9,095 bases of DNA, taken from Paenibacillus sp. Lineage in GTDB: Bacteria > Bacillota > Bacilli > Paenibacillales > NBRC-103111. Made by a program: the position numbers and the translations under genes. The stretch is taken from the NCBI GenBank assembly GCA_029239545.1, contig JARBUQ010000146.1, positions 1-9,095 on the forward strand. Direction: 5' to 3'. Under the pieces are notes generated by a model. The model did no database searches. It was given only the letters and a program-made list of their open reading frames with translations, and was not told the origin of the DNA. Shown here in pieces: positions 1 to 6,247 of the stretch (positions are counted from its first letter, which is position 1; each line of letters starts with the position of its first letter).

Positions 1-1322
1 TTCGGTTTAATGTTCGAGTTGATCGGGAAGTCCAGCCCAAGATTGCCCCGGAGCGTGTCAGCTTCATACTCTGTTCGAAACAAGCCCCGTTCTTGCAAAA
101 TCGGGACCACCAGATCCACGAACTCCGATAATCCGTTCGGCACTCCGGCACCCACGATGAAACCATCTGCTCCGCCTGCTTCGAACCACTCCTGAATCAA
201 GTCTGCTACCTTGGTCGGCGTACCGATGAATGGTGTTCTCGGTGTTGCGGAGTGAAGCGCTACTTGACGTAAAGTGAGCCCCTTCTCAGCTGCATCCTTC
301 TTGATCTTGTTCGTCGTGCTCTGGAAGCTGTTGAGACCCAGATCACCAAGCTCCGGAAACGGCTCATCCAGCGCATATTGTGTGAAATCATGGTGCTCGA
401 AGAAACGTCCCAGATAGTCCAGTGCGCTTTTGATATCGACCAAAGCGGCTACTTCCTCATATTTGCGCTCGGCTTCCTCATCCGTTGCCCCAACGATTAC
501 TCCTATACCGGGAAGAACGAGGATGTCGTCAGCAGAGCGACCGAATTTCTCCGCTCTGCTCTTCACATCTTCATAGAAGCGCTTGGCATCGTCTAATGTC
601 TCCTGTCCGGTGAAGATCGCATCTGCTTCCTTCGCAGCCAGGTTCTTACCATCCTCAGAAGACCCCGCCTGAAACACTACGGGGCGTCCTTGCTTCGATC
701 GGCCAATATTAAGCGGCCCTTTGACAGAGAAGAATTCTCCCTTATGATTCAAGGTGTGGAGTTTCTCCGGATCGAAGAATACCCCTGACTCTTTATCCCT
801 GACAAAAGCGTCGTCCTCCCAGGAATCCCACAAGCCCCTCGTCACCTGCAAATACTCTCCCGCAATCCGATACCGCTTCTCGTGGGAAGGATGCTCGGAT
901 GTAGTCTTGCCGTAGTTCAAGGCAGAGCCTTCCAGCGGGGAGGTGACTACATTCCAGCCAGCCCGGCCTCCGCTGATGTGATCAATCGAGGAGAACTGTC
1001 TGGCGACTGTGAATGGCTCGCTATAGGATGTGGACAAGGTGCCTACCAGTCCGATCTTCGAGGTTACAGCCCCTAGCGCGGAGAGAATCGTGATCGGCTC
1101 GAAGCGATTGAGGAAATGTGGGATCGATTTCTCATTGATGTACAGACCGTCTGCAATAAAGACGAAATCGAATTTACCTGACTCTGCTTTCCGGGCCAGT
1201 CCTTTGTAATGCTCGAAATTAACACTGGCATCGACTACTGCCTCAGGATGCTTCCAAGCCGACATATTTCCTCCAACCCCATGCAGAATCGCACCTAGCT
1301 TTAAAGTTCTGTGTTTGGGCAT
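1..1322 (-). CDS. LLM-class flavin-dependent monooxygenase, NtaA/SnaA/DszA family (YtnJ/CmoJ-like), second copy, 3' end cut by window
   Basis: ATG at 1322-1320 opens 440 codons that run off the window at base 3 without a stop. The protein aligns almost end to end with the 442-residue product of 2611-3939 (about 70% identical by eye, two extra residues near 140), so only a few C-terminal residues should be missing. It has the family blocks: LKLGAILHG at the N-terminus, SEPFTVARQF near 101-110, GRAGWNVVTSPLEG near 119-132, HKGEFFSVKGPLNI near 193-206, FQAG near 217-220, and C-terminal TLRGNLGL. Family members are cytoplasmic TIM-barrel enzymes using FMNH2 from a separate reductase plus O2. By analogy with YtnJ/CmoJ or YxeK, C-S cleavage of an N-acetyl-S-substituted cysteine is likely; the substrate is unknown. 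It has no cysteine and two methionines. It lies 72 bp after the M20 gene, with its own ribosome site GAGGTG 8 nt before ATG. The family is certain, the substrate is not. Confidence 0.93.
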   Translation of the reverse strand, partial: MPKHRTLKLGAILHGVGGNMSAWKHPEAVVDASVNFEHYKGLARKAESGKFDFVFIADGLYINEKSIPHFLNRFEPITILSALGAVTSKIGLVGTLSTSYSEPFTVARQFSSIDHISGGRAGWNVVTSPLEGSALNYGKTTSEHPSHEKRYRIAGEYLQVTRGLWDSWEDDAFVRDKESGVFFDPEKLHTLNHKGEFFSVKGPLNIGRSKQGRPVVFQAGSSEDGKNLAAKEADAIFTGQETLDDAKRFYEDVKSRAEKFGRSADDILVLPGIGVIVGATDEEAERKYEEVAALVDIKSALDYLGRFFEHHDFTQYALDEPFPELGDLGLNSFQSTTNKIKKDAAEKGLTLRQVALHSATPRTPFIGTPTKVADLIQEWFEAGGADGFIVGAGVPNGLSEFVDLVVPILQERGLFRTEYEADTLRGNLGLDFPINSNIKP

Positions 1323-1330
1323 TATTACCA

Positions 1331-1342
1331 CACCTCTCCTTT
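1331..1342 (-). promoter_or_regulatory. Ribosome binding site of the second YtnJ-like gene
   Basis: The minus strand reads AAAGGAGAGGTG, ending 8 nt before the ATG at 1322. This strong site supports the chosen start and suggests translation independent of the upstream M20 gene, unlike the tightly coupled pair at 2607-2613. Confidence 0.8.
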
Positions 1343-1357
1343 GATTTTTTATATACA

Positions 1358-1370
1358 ATTATTCCTATAG
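1358..1370 (-). promoter_or_regulatory. Candidate operator upstream of the second YtnJ-like gene
   Basis: The minus strand reads CTATAGGAATAAT in the AT-rich 72-bp gap after the M20 gene. It matches CAATAGGAATTAT in the leader of the 3992-5008 gene at 11 of 13 positions. Both lie just upstream of monooxygenase genes of this cluster. TATATA-like sequence follows it and could be a -10, but I see no good -35. A shared sulfur-status regulator such as CymR is possible; I could not check its known motif. Confidence 0.35.
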
Positions 1371-1394
1371 TTTTTGTATGATTTATTTGTGAGA

Positions 1395-2609
1395 TTATCC
1401 TGCTGCATTCACATCCAGAACCAGCTTCACATGAAGCTTGGCTCCCAGTACCAGAACAGACTCGTCCAGCTTGAAACTAGGGTGATGCACGGAATGTACG
1501 ATTCCTCGCTCCACATTTCCGACTCCAATAAAAGCGAATGCACCCGGAATCTGATTCAGATACCATCCGAAGTCTTCTCCACCCAGGCTCGGCGTATCAA
1601 GCAGAAAGGTGTTCTCCTCCCCGAATAGCTGTTGACCTGCACGCAGCACTGTCTGAACAGCATCTCTGTCATTCACAACCGTGATGCCTTCACGCAGCTC
1701 GAACGTATATGTGCCGCCATAACCATCGGCTATCGACTGTGCATGTCTGCGCAGACCATTCGTAATCTTCGCCACCGTCTCAGCATCGAACGCTCGGAAC
1801 GTTCCTGTTAATTCGCTGCGATCTGCGATCACATTGGGGCCGGCTCCTGCATGTACGCTGCCGAATGCAAGTACCGCAGGCTCCACGGGATTCACCTCTG
1901 TAGCTAACAATACCTTCGCTTCGATTATGAACTGCGCTGCCATTACAATAGCATCGACTGCTTTGTGCGGTGTGCTGTGGTGACCGGAGACTCCATGGAA
2001 TATAACCTTGAAGTGACTGGATGCAGCCATCGCATGTCTAGGATGCACACCGAGACTACCAACCTGAAGAGTCGGATTCACATGCAGCGCGAAGCAAGCA
2101 TCGACCCCTTCAAGAATACCTGCTTCAATCATATCCCGCCCGCCTGATAGCAGTCTGCCATCAAGCGGGCTAGGTCGGGCGCCTTCTTCCGCGGGCTGAA
2201 ATATGAATTTCACGGTTCCCGCGAGCTCATGCCTGAAGGCGCTGAGCGCTTTGGCTGCGCCAAGCAGCATAGTCGTATGCGCATCATGACCGCAAGCATG
2301 CATAACTCCCGGATAAGCGGATCTATAATCCAGCTCATCGTTAAGCTCCTGAATAGGCAGGGCATCCATATCCGCTCTCAGCAGAACCGTCTTCCCGGGC
2401 CGCGCTCCCTTCAGCGTCCCTACTACTCCTTTTCCAAAATGCTTGCCCACATTGCGCTCCACCTGGATGCCCCACTGCTCTAACAAATCAGCCACTATGC
2501 CTGCTGTCCTGTCCACATCGTACAATATCTCCGGATGCTTGTGAAAATCTCTGCGAATGGCTATCAATTCTTCTTCGGATGCTTCTACATAAGCGTTAAT
2601 GGTTGACAT
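1395..2609 (-). CDS. M20-family metallo-amidohydrolase, probable N-acyl-cysteine deacetylase (YtnL/SndA-like)
   Basis: This 404-residue protein has all M20 aminoacylase/carboxypeptidase landmarks: RADMDALP at 78-85, HACGHDAH at 104-111 (metal ligands Cys106 and His108), QPAEEG at 138-143 (general base and metal-bound Glu), ALHV at 174-177 (His176), GHHSTPH at 209-215 in the dimerisation domain, GGEDF at 343-347, and HHPSF near 375-379 with the last metal histidine. The family removes acyl groups from amino acids with a two-metal centre in the cytoplasm. In B. subtilis the homologous sulfur-operon enzymes (YtnL/SndA, YxeP/SndB) deacetylate N-acetylcysteine or its S-modified forms; the same role is inferred from the flanking YtnJ-like genes. 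Its ATG lies 1 nt after the stop of the 2611-3939 gene, with no strong ribosome site (only GAAGTGAAG), so translational coupling is likely. It has two cysteines, one of them Cys106. A hippurate or indole-acetyl-amino-acid hydrolase is the alternative. Confidence 0.93.
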   Translation of the reverse strand: MSTINAYVEASEEELIAIRRDFHKHPEILYDVDRTAGIVADLLEQWGIQVERNVGKHFGKGVVGTLKGARPGKTVLLRADMDALPIQELNDELDYRSAYPGVMHACGHDAHTTMLLGAAKALSAFRHELAGTVKFIFQPAEEGARPSPLDGRLLSGGRDMIEAGILEGVDACFALHVNPTLQVGSLGVHPRHAMAASSHFKVIFHGVSGHHSTPHKAVDAIVMAAQFIIEAKVLLATEVNPVEPAVLAFGSVHAGAGPNVIADRSELTGTFRAFDAETVAKITNGLRRHAQSIADGYGGTYTFELREGITVVNDRDAVQTVLRAGQQLFGEENTFLLDTPSLGGEDFGWYLNQIPGAFAFIGVGNVERGIVHSVHHPSFKLDESVLVLGAKLHVKLVLDVNAAG

Positions 2610-2610
2610 A

Positions 2611-3939
2611 TTATTGCTTCACTTCGGTTCTGGTATAACGGTTAGCCGGAATACGCAAGCCTAGATTGCCCCTCAAGGTAGTACTTTCATATTCAGTCCG
2701 GAACAAACCTCGTTCCTGCAGAATCGGTACAACCAGATCAACAAAGTCCTCCAGCCCGTTCGGAACAGCGGCATGCAGCATGAAACCATCAGCAGCGCCT
2801 GCTTCGAACCACTCCTGGATCTGATCCGCTACCTTGGAGGGCGTGCCGATAAACTGGCTTCTGGGAGTAGATACCTGCAAGGCCACCTGTCTCAGTGTCC
2901 AGTTGTTGTCCTTAGCAGTTTGTTTGATTTTGTCGGTACCGCTCTGGAAGCTGTTTTTGCCCAAATCACCCAGCTCCGGAAAAGGTTCATCCAGCGGATA
3001 TTGCGAGAAATCATGGTGTTCAAAAAAACGGCCCAAATAATTCAAAGCATTCTCAACCGTCACGAGGCTTGCAATTTCCTCATATTTGCGTTCCGCCTCT
3101 TCATCCGTTTGTCCTACGATTGGACTGATTCCAGGGAAGATCAGCACATCATCCGACGAGCGTCCGAAGGAAGCTGCCCTCTGCTTGATTTCCTGATAAA
3201 ACTTAACTGCCTCCTGCACGTTCTCATGGCCTGTGAAGACAGCGTCCGCTTCCTTGGCTGCATAGTTCTTCCCTACCTCTGATGCGCCTGCCTGAAAAAT
3301 AACCGGATGTCCCTGCTCGGAACGGGCTATGTTGAGAGGACCTTTGACCGAGAAGAACTCACCCTTATGGTTCAACGTATGCATCTTCTCCGGATCAAAG
3401 AAAACTCCGCTCTCTTTGTCCCTGATAAAAGCATCGTCCTCCCACGAATCCCATAAGCCCCGTGTAACCTCAAGGAACTCGCCGGCAATACGGTATCGCA
3501 GATCATGCTCGGGATGTTCTTTTTTGCTATAGTTAAGCGCTGTTCCTTCAAGAGGAGAGGTAACAATGTTCCAACCTGCCCGGCCATGGCTGATCTTGTC
3601 AATCGTGCCGAATTGACGGGCAACCGTGAAGGGCTCACTATACGAGGTCGACAAGGTTCCGACCAATCCGATATGCTTGCTTACCGCAGCCAGAGCGCTA
3701 AGTATGGCAATCGGCTCGAAGCGATTCAAGAAATGAGGAGTAGATTTCTCATTAATGTATAGGCCGTCTGCTACGAATACCAGATCCAGCTTACCCGCTT
3801 CAGCCTTTTGCACCCAGCTTTTGTAAAGTTCAAAATTAACACTGGCATCCGCTATCGCTTCAGGATGTCTCCAGCCTGCCATAGTGCCTCCAATTCCGTG
3901 CAGCATAGCTCCCAGCTTCAAATGCTTGCGAGTGGTCAT
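2611..3939 (-). CDS. LLM-class flavin-dependent monooxygenase, NtaA/SnaA/DszA family (YtnJ/CmoJ-like), first copy
   Basis: This 442-residue protein is full length for the nitrilotriacetate/pristinamycin IIA/dibenzothiophene-sulfone monooxygenase family. Blocks in order: LKLGAMLHG at 7-15, VADGLYINEK at 56-65, SEPFTVARQF at 101-110, GRAGWNIVTSPLEG at 119-132, RGLWDSWEDDAF at 160-171, HKGEFFSVKGPLNIARS at 191-207, FQAGAS at 215-220 (FMN-phosphate region of the barrel), and TLRGNLGL at 421-428. It is a cytoplasmic enzyme needing FMNH2 from a partner reductase, none of which is in the window. B. subtilis YtnJ/CmoJ and YxeK use this fold to cleave the C-S bond of N-acetylated S-alkyl or S-succinyl cysteine; that role here is inferred from the neighbouring M20 and YtmO-like genes. 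A strong site AAGGAGGA sits 9 nt before the ATG. The stop is separated by 1 nt from the M20 start. It has no cysteine and five methionines. Confidence 0.95.
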   Translation of the reverse strand: MTTRKHLKLGAMLHGIGGTMAGWRHPEAIADASVNFELYKSWVQKAEAGKLDLVFVADGLYINEKSTPHFLNRFEPIAILSALAAVSKHIGLVGTLSTSYSEPFTVARQFGTIDKISHGRAGWNIVTSPLEGTALNYSKKEHPEHDLRYRIAGEFLEVTRGLWDSWEDDAFIRDKESGVFFDPEKMHTLNHKGEFFSVKGPLNIARSEQGHPVIFQAGASEVGKNYAAKEADAVFTGHENVQEAVKFYQEIKQRAASFGRSSDDVLIFPGISPIVGQTDEEAERKYEEIASLVTVENALNYLGRFFEHHDFSQYPLDEPFPELGDLGKNSFQSGTDKIKQTAKDNNWTLRQVALQVSTPRSQFIGTPSKVADQIQEWFEAGAADGFMLHAAVPNGLEDFVDLVVPILQERGLFRTEYESTTLRGNLGLRIPANRYTRTEVKQ

Positions 3940-3948
3940 CCTTGCTCA

Positions 3949-3956
3949 TCCTCCTT
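3949..3956 (-). promoter_or_regulatory. Ribosome binding site of the first YtnJ-like gene
   Basis: The minus strand reads AAGGAGGA, 9 nt before the ATG at 3939-3937. It fixes the start. An ATG overlapping the site at 3948 is out of frame. Confidence 0.8.
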
Positions 3957-3963
3957 CAATTAT

Positions 3964-3977
3964 TAAAAACGTTTTTA
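3964..3977. repeat. 14-bp perfect AT-rich palindrome between the YtmO-like and YtnJ-like genes
   Basis: The sequence TAAAAACGTTTTTA is fully self-complementary and lies in the 52-bp gap between the stop at 3992 and the ATG at 3939. It has no GC stem, so it is a poor terminator. The AACGTT centre resembles the middle of a CcpA cre site, but the outer TG/CA pairs are missing. It could be an operator or an RNA processing point; the function is unknown. Confidence 0.4.
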
Positions 3978-3991
3978 TCCAAATACATAAG

Positions 3992-5008
3992 TCAGACCTT
4001 CAAAGCCGCCTCTTCAAAAGCTTCCTTCAATAACTCAAAAGACCGCAGGCGCTTCTGAAAATCTTTAACAGCCGTAGTCACAATAAATTCTTCTATGTCA
4101 TATCGCTGCTGAAGCTCCAGCAAAGCGGCTCTGACGGTTTCCTTGGACCCCTTGGTAACAGCCGGCTCCACAACCTCCAGCGTATACTTCTCCTGTGATT
4201 GTCTGCCGTACTCTTCCCCTTGCTCTAGAGTCCCCACTGTCAACGTCTTGCCGCTCTCCAAGTAAATCTTCACTAATTTGTGAGTGCCCGCCAGCTCCTT
4301 GGCCTCCTCATCGGTATCGGCTACAATAGCGGATAAAGCGAAGATAGCTTGGGGTAAGGTTCCTTTGCTGTAATCGAACCGGGCTCGATATATAGAGAAA
4401 GCCTCCTGCGCCACATCGGCATTGTTATTAATAAATTGGGAGAACACATAAGGGAAGCCCCCCTGCGCTGCAATCTCAGCACTGCCCACCGTGGATCCCA
4501 GCACATAAATTTGCGCCGGAGTTGTCGGGACCGGGTTAGCTCTTAATCCATATAGGGGATGATCCTCCTCCAGACGATTATGAATGAACTTCGCTAATTC
4601 AATGATTTTGTCCGAAAGTGAAGTCGCCTCCGTCCCCCCTTGCTGAAGCGCTCTAGTCGATCTGGGCAAACCTCCAGGTGCTCTGCCAACACCCAGGTCT
4701 ATCCGCCCTGGTGCGAGTGAAGCCAAGACATTGAAGTTCTCTGCTACTTTATACGGGCTGTAATGCTGCAGCATGATCCCTCCCGAACCGATCCGGATAT
4801 GTTCGGTCTTGGCTAATAAATGAGAAATCAGGACTTCTGGAGAAGATCCTGCCAGTTGATTGGAATCATGGTGCTCCGACACCCAGAATCTTTGGTAACC
4901 AAGCTCTTCTGCCTTGCGGGCAAGCTCGATTGTACGTGCGAAGGATAACTCAGCGTTTTCCCCCTCGAAGATTGGGCTTTGGTCCAGAATACTTAGCTTA
5001 ATGCCCAT
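3992..5008 (-). CDS. Luciferase-family flavin-dependent oxidoreductase, group 1 (YtmO/CmoO-like)
   Basis: This 338-residue TIM-barrel protein belongs to the short bacterial-luciferase-like group. It has SILDQSPI at 6-13, an ARKAEELGYQRFWVSEHH block at 30-47, the SSPEVLISHLLAKTEHIRIGSGG region at 55-77, LAPGRIDLGVGRAPGG at 98-113 typical of this subgroup, and YVLGSTVGSAEIAAQGG at 168-184. Members use reduced FMN and O2 in the cytoplasm. In B. subtilis a comparable gene (ytmO/cmoO) sits beside ytnJ in the sulfur operon; its exact chemistry is not clear to me. The ATG has GGGGGAGG 7 nt upstream. It is the first gene after a 181-bp gap carrying the candidate operon promoter, with the two-domain monooxygenase 52 bp downstream. 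It has no cysteine and only two methionines. The family call is firm; YtmO orthology rests on context, since Bacillales carry several close paralogues (YwcH, YceB and others). Confidence 0.92.
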   Translation of the reverse strand: MGIKLSILDQSPIFEGENAELSFARTIELARKAEELGYQRFWVSEHHDSNQLAGSSPEVLISHLLAKTEHIRIGSGGIMLQHYSPYKVAENFNVLASLAPGRIDLGVGRAPGGLPRSTRALQQGGTEATSLSDKIIELAKFIHNRLEEDHPLYGLRANPVPTTPAQIYVLGSTVGSAEIAAQGGFPYVFSQFINNNADVAQEAFSIYRARFDYSKGTLPQAIFALSAIVADTDEEAKELAGTHKLVKIYLESGKTLTVGTLEQGEEYGRQSQEKYTLEVVEPAVTKGSKETVRAALLELQQRYDIEEFIVTTAVKDFQKRLRSFELLKEAFEEAALKV

Positions 5009-5029
5009 AGGAATACCTCCCCCATCATT

Positions 5030-5051
5030 CTATAACTTATAATTCCTATTG
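5030..5051 (-). promoter_or_regulatory. Core promoter/operator region of the sulfur-salvage operon
   Basis: The minus strand reads CAATAGGAATTATAAGTTATAG just upstream of the ribosome site of the 3992-5008 gene. TATAAG (5041-5036) or TATAGA (5034-5029) could be the -10. The matching -35 positions (AAACCG or CCAAAC) are poor, which fits an activator-dependent promoter. CAATAGGAATTAT (5051-5039) recurs as CTATAGGAATAAT before the second YtnJ-like gene. Confidence 0.4.
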
Positions 5052-5065
5052 GTTTGGTCGGTTTA
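5052..5065 (-). promoter_or_regulatory. Candidate LysR-regulator site, operon copy
   Basis: The minus strand TAAACCGACCAAAC matches TAAACCGACTAAAC upstream of the LysR gene (6159-6172) at 13 of 14 positions and in the same orientation. It overlaps the 13-bp inverted repeat GGTTTA-A-TAAACC (5060-5072). It sits directly upstream of, or across, the -35 region, as expected for an activator contacting polymerase. The function is inferred from recurrence and position. Confidence 0.5.
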
Positions 5066-5072
5066 ATAAACC
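5060..5072. repeat. 13-bp perfect inverted repeat in the operon promoter
   Basis: GGTTTA, one A, then TAAACC. One arm is part of the 14-bp element shared with the LysR promoter, so this may be the full two-half-site form of that operator. The copy upstream of LysR keeps only one arm. Confidence 0.5.
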
Positions 5073-5127
5073 TACTTTATCATCTCTTTCAGCGATCGGC
5101 TAATAGAGAAATTCTATTTGACTATAC

Positions 5128-5147
5128 AAAAATCCGATATTCGGACT
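5128..5147 (-). terminator. Probable intrinsic terminator of the LysR gene
   Basis: The minus strand reads AGTCCGA, loop ATA, TCGGATT, continuing into five Ts (5132-5128). It gives a short stem (TCCGA/TCGGA plus weaker outer pairs) followed by a U tract, about 43 nt after the LysR stop. The stem is short, so efficiency is uncertain, but it is the only U-tract hairpin in the gap. Confidence 0.5.
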
Positions 5148-5153
5148 TTCATC

Positions 5154-5186
5154 CCATAATCCACATAAGAAGGATGCGGATTATGG
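5154..5186 (-). repeat. 9-bp inverted repeat just after the LysR gene
   Basis: CCATAATCC and GGATTATGG form perfect 9-bp arms around a 15-nt loop, starting 4 nt past the LysR stop. No T run follows on either strand, so alone it is not a standard terminator. It may act with the U-tract hairpin at 5128-5147 or stabilise the 3' end of the transcript. Confidence 0.6.
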
Positions 5187-5189
5187 AAT

Positions 5190-6068
5190 TCACAACTTAA
5201 GATCTTTACAAACGGCCAACACATCATCGAATAGTTCTGTTGCTTCTTCGTTCAAAGAGATTAGGTGGGTTTGCAGCGCAAGACCCGCAATCTCGTCAAA
5301 ATCGATCGGAAACAGCTTATTCTCCTTAACCTCTGTCAATACGCTGCGACCAGGCAAAAAACACACTCCTACCCCGCTCAACACCAGCTTTTTGGCTGTT
5401 TCTGAATTATCTACCTGGAACTCAATGTTCGGCGGACGATCGAGACTCTCGAATACACGATGAATACGCAACCAATCGAGCGAGCCACATTCAAAGAACA
5501 CCAGCGATTGATCACAAAGAGCATCAATGGAAAGCTTGCTGCACTTGATGAAAGGATGCCCCTCACCTACATAGAGTCGAATACGATCCTCATAGATTAA
5601 AGCCGATTGAATCTGAGGGTGGGTTACCTTGCGAACGAACCCTAGATCAATTTCTTTATTCAACAGCCGATTGACAATATCATCCGTGGTACCGGTGAAC
5701 AGTCTGTAGGTAATATCAGGCTGCTTCAATTTCATGCGGGCTAATACATCAGAAATGATATAGTTCGCTGCAGATACGGTGCAGCCTATTCTGATCTCAT
5801 GCGTAATCGTCTTACGCTGCTGAATATGCTGCTTCCCCTTCTGAATCACTTGAAGCACCTGATGAGCATACGGCAGGAATCGCTTCCCTTCTTCCGTAAG
5901 CTGTACCTGCTTGCCAACACGGTCGAACAGCTTGCAATTAAGCTCCCGCTCTAATGATTGAATCCTCGCCGTTACCGATGGCTGGGACAAGTACAATAAT
6001 TCAGCAGCCTTGTTGAAGCTCCCACAGTGAATCACATATACGAAAGCTTCGATATTATCAATGTTCAC
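5190..6068 (-). CDS. LysR-type transcriptional regulator, likely activator of the sulfur-salvage operon
   Basis: This 292-residue protein has the usual LysR length. The N-terminal winged helix-turn-helix covers about 3-62, with the signature SFNKAAELLYLSQPSVTARI at 17-36 followed by LERELNCKLFDR and LTEEGKRFLPYA. A linker helix spans about 63-88, and the periplasmic-binding-protein-like effector domain runs from about 91 (EIRIGCTVSA) to the end. Translation starts at GTG (6068-6066) with AGGGGGG about 7 nt upstream; no in-frame ATG lies nearby. It is in the same direction as, and immediately upstream of, the monooxygenase operon, the place held in function by YtlI, LysR activator of the B. 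subtilis ytmI operon. It shares a 14-bp promoter element with that operon and has a dyad over its own -10, suggesting autoregulation. Unlike the enzymes it is rich in cysteine (eight). The effector is unknown; orthology to YtlI is not proven. Confidence 0.93.
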   Translation of the reverse strand: MNIDNIEAFVYVIHCGSFNKAAELLYLSQPSVTARIQSLERELNCKLFDRVGKQVQLTEEGKRFLPYAHQVLQVIQKGKQHIQQRKTITHEIRIGCTVSAANYIISDVLARMKLKQPDITYRLFTGTTDDIVNRLLNKEIDLGFVRKVTHPQIQSALIYEDRIRLYVGEGHPFIKCSKLSIDALCDQSLVFFECGSLDWLRIHRVFESLDRPPNIEFQVDNSETAKKLVLSGVGVCFLPGRSVLTEVKENKLFPIDFDEIAGLALQTHLISLNEEATELFDDVLAVCKDLKL

Positions 6069-6113
6069 TTGCCAACCCCCCTATGCACAACCTCAAGCAA
6101 CACAATACCGAAA

Positions 6114-6132
6114 CTATAATTTCTTATTATAG
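6114..6132. promoter_or_regulatory. Dyad operator over the LysR promoter -10
   Basis: CTATAAT, spacer TTCTT, ATTATAG: perfect 7-bp arms, 19 bp in all. It covers the -10 box and expected start point of the regulator gene, so a bound protein would block initiation. The regulator itself (classical autorepression) or another repressor could bind. The AT-rich arms partly echo the -10, which lowers specificity. Confidence 0.5.
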
Positions 6133-6154
6133 CATATAAATACCCACTATTTAA
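6126..6154 (-). promoter_or_regulatory. Promoter of the LysR gene
   Basis: The minus strand has a consensus TATAAT (6131-6126) preceded by TGC, giving an extended -10. A weak TTAAAT (6154-6149) lies at 17-bp spacing. The start would be near 6119, giving a leader of about 50 nt before the GTG. The extended -10 explains activity despite the poor -35. Confidence 0.65.
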
Positions 6155-6158
6155 CTAA

Positions 6159-6172
6159 GTTTAGTCGGTTTA
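6159..6172 (-). promoter_or_regulatory. Candidate LysR-regulator site, regulator-gene copy
   Basis: The minus strand TAAACCGACTAAAC differs at one position from the element in the operon promoter (5052-5065). It lies immediately upstream of the weak -35 of the LysR promoter, near -40 to -53. It also falls between the LysR gene and the divergent zinc-ribbon gene, so it might affect both. The binding protein is inferred. Confidence 0.5.
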
Positions 6173-6240
6173 TATTCGATACGTATTTTCTCGAAACCGT
6201 GAGCCATAATAAACGTAGAAACTAGTAATCAACTTATATC

Positions 6241-6247
6241 GGAGGGG
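6241..6247 (+). promoter_or_regulatory. Ribosome binding site of the zinc-ribbon gene
   Basis: GGAGGGG lies 7 nt before the ATG at 6255, but only 4 nt before the in-frame TTG at 6252. This favours ATG. Confidence 0.75.

Noticed and set aside
2773..3282. 169-residue plus-strand open frame opposite the first YtnJ-like gene
   Set aside because: It is fully antisense to a well-conserved enzyme gene, has no ribosome site or recognisable domain, and similar plus-strand frames appear opposite the paralogue at 378-596, as expected of shadow frames.
1..3939. The paired monooxygenase genes as arms of a mobile or recent tandem duplication
   Set aside because: The copies have diverged (about 70% protein identity by eye), have different leaders, and no transposase or flanking repeats are seen. 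It is an old paralogy, not an active element.
6167..6198. Inverted repeat GGTTT...TTCGA / TCGAA...ACC in the divergent intergenic region
   Set aside because: Arms are short and interrupted, and part is better explained by the 14-bp element shared with the operon promoter.
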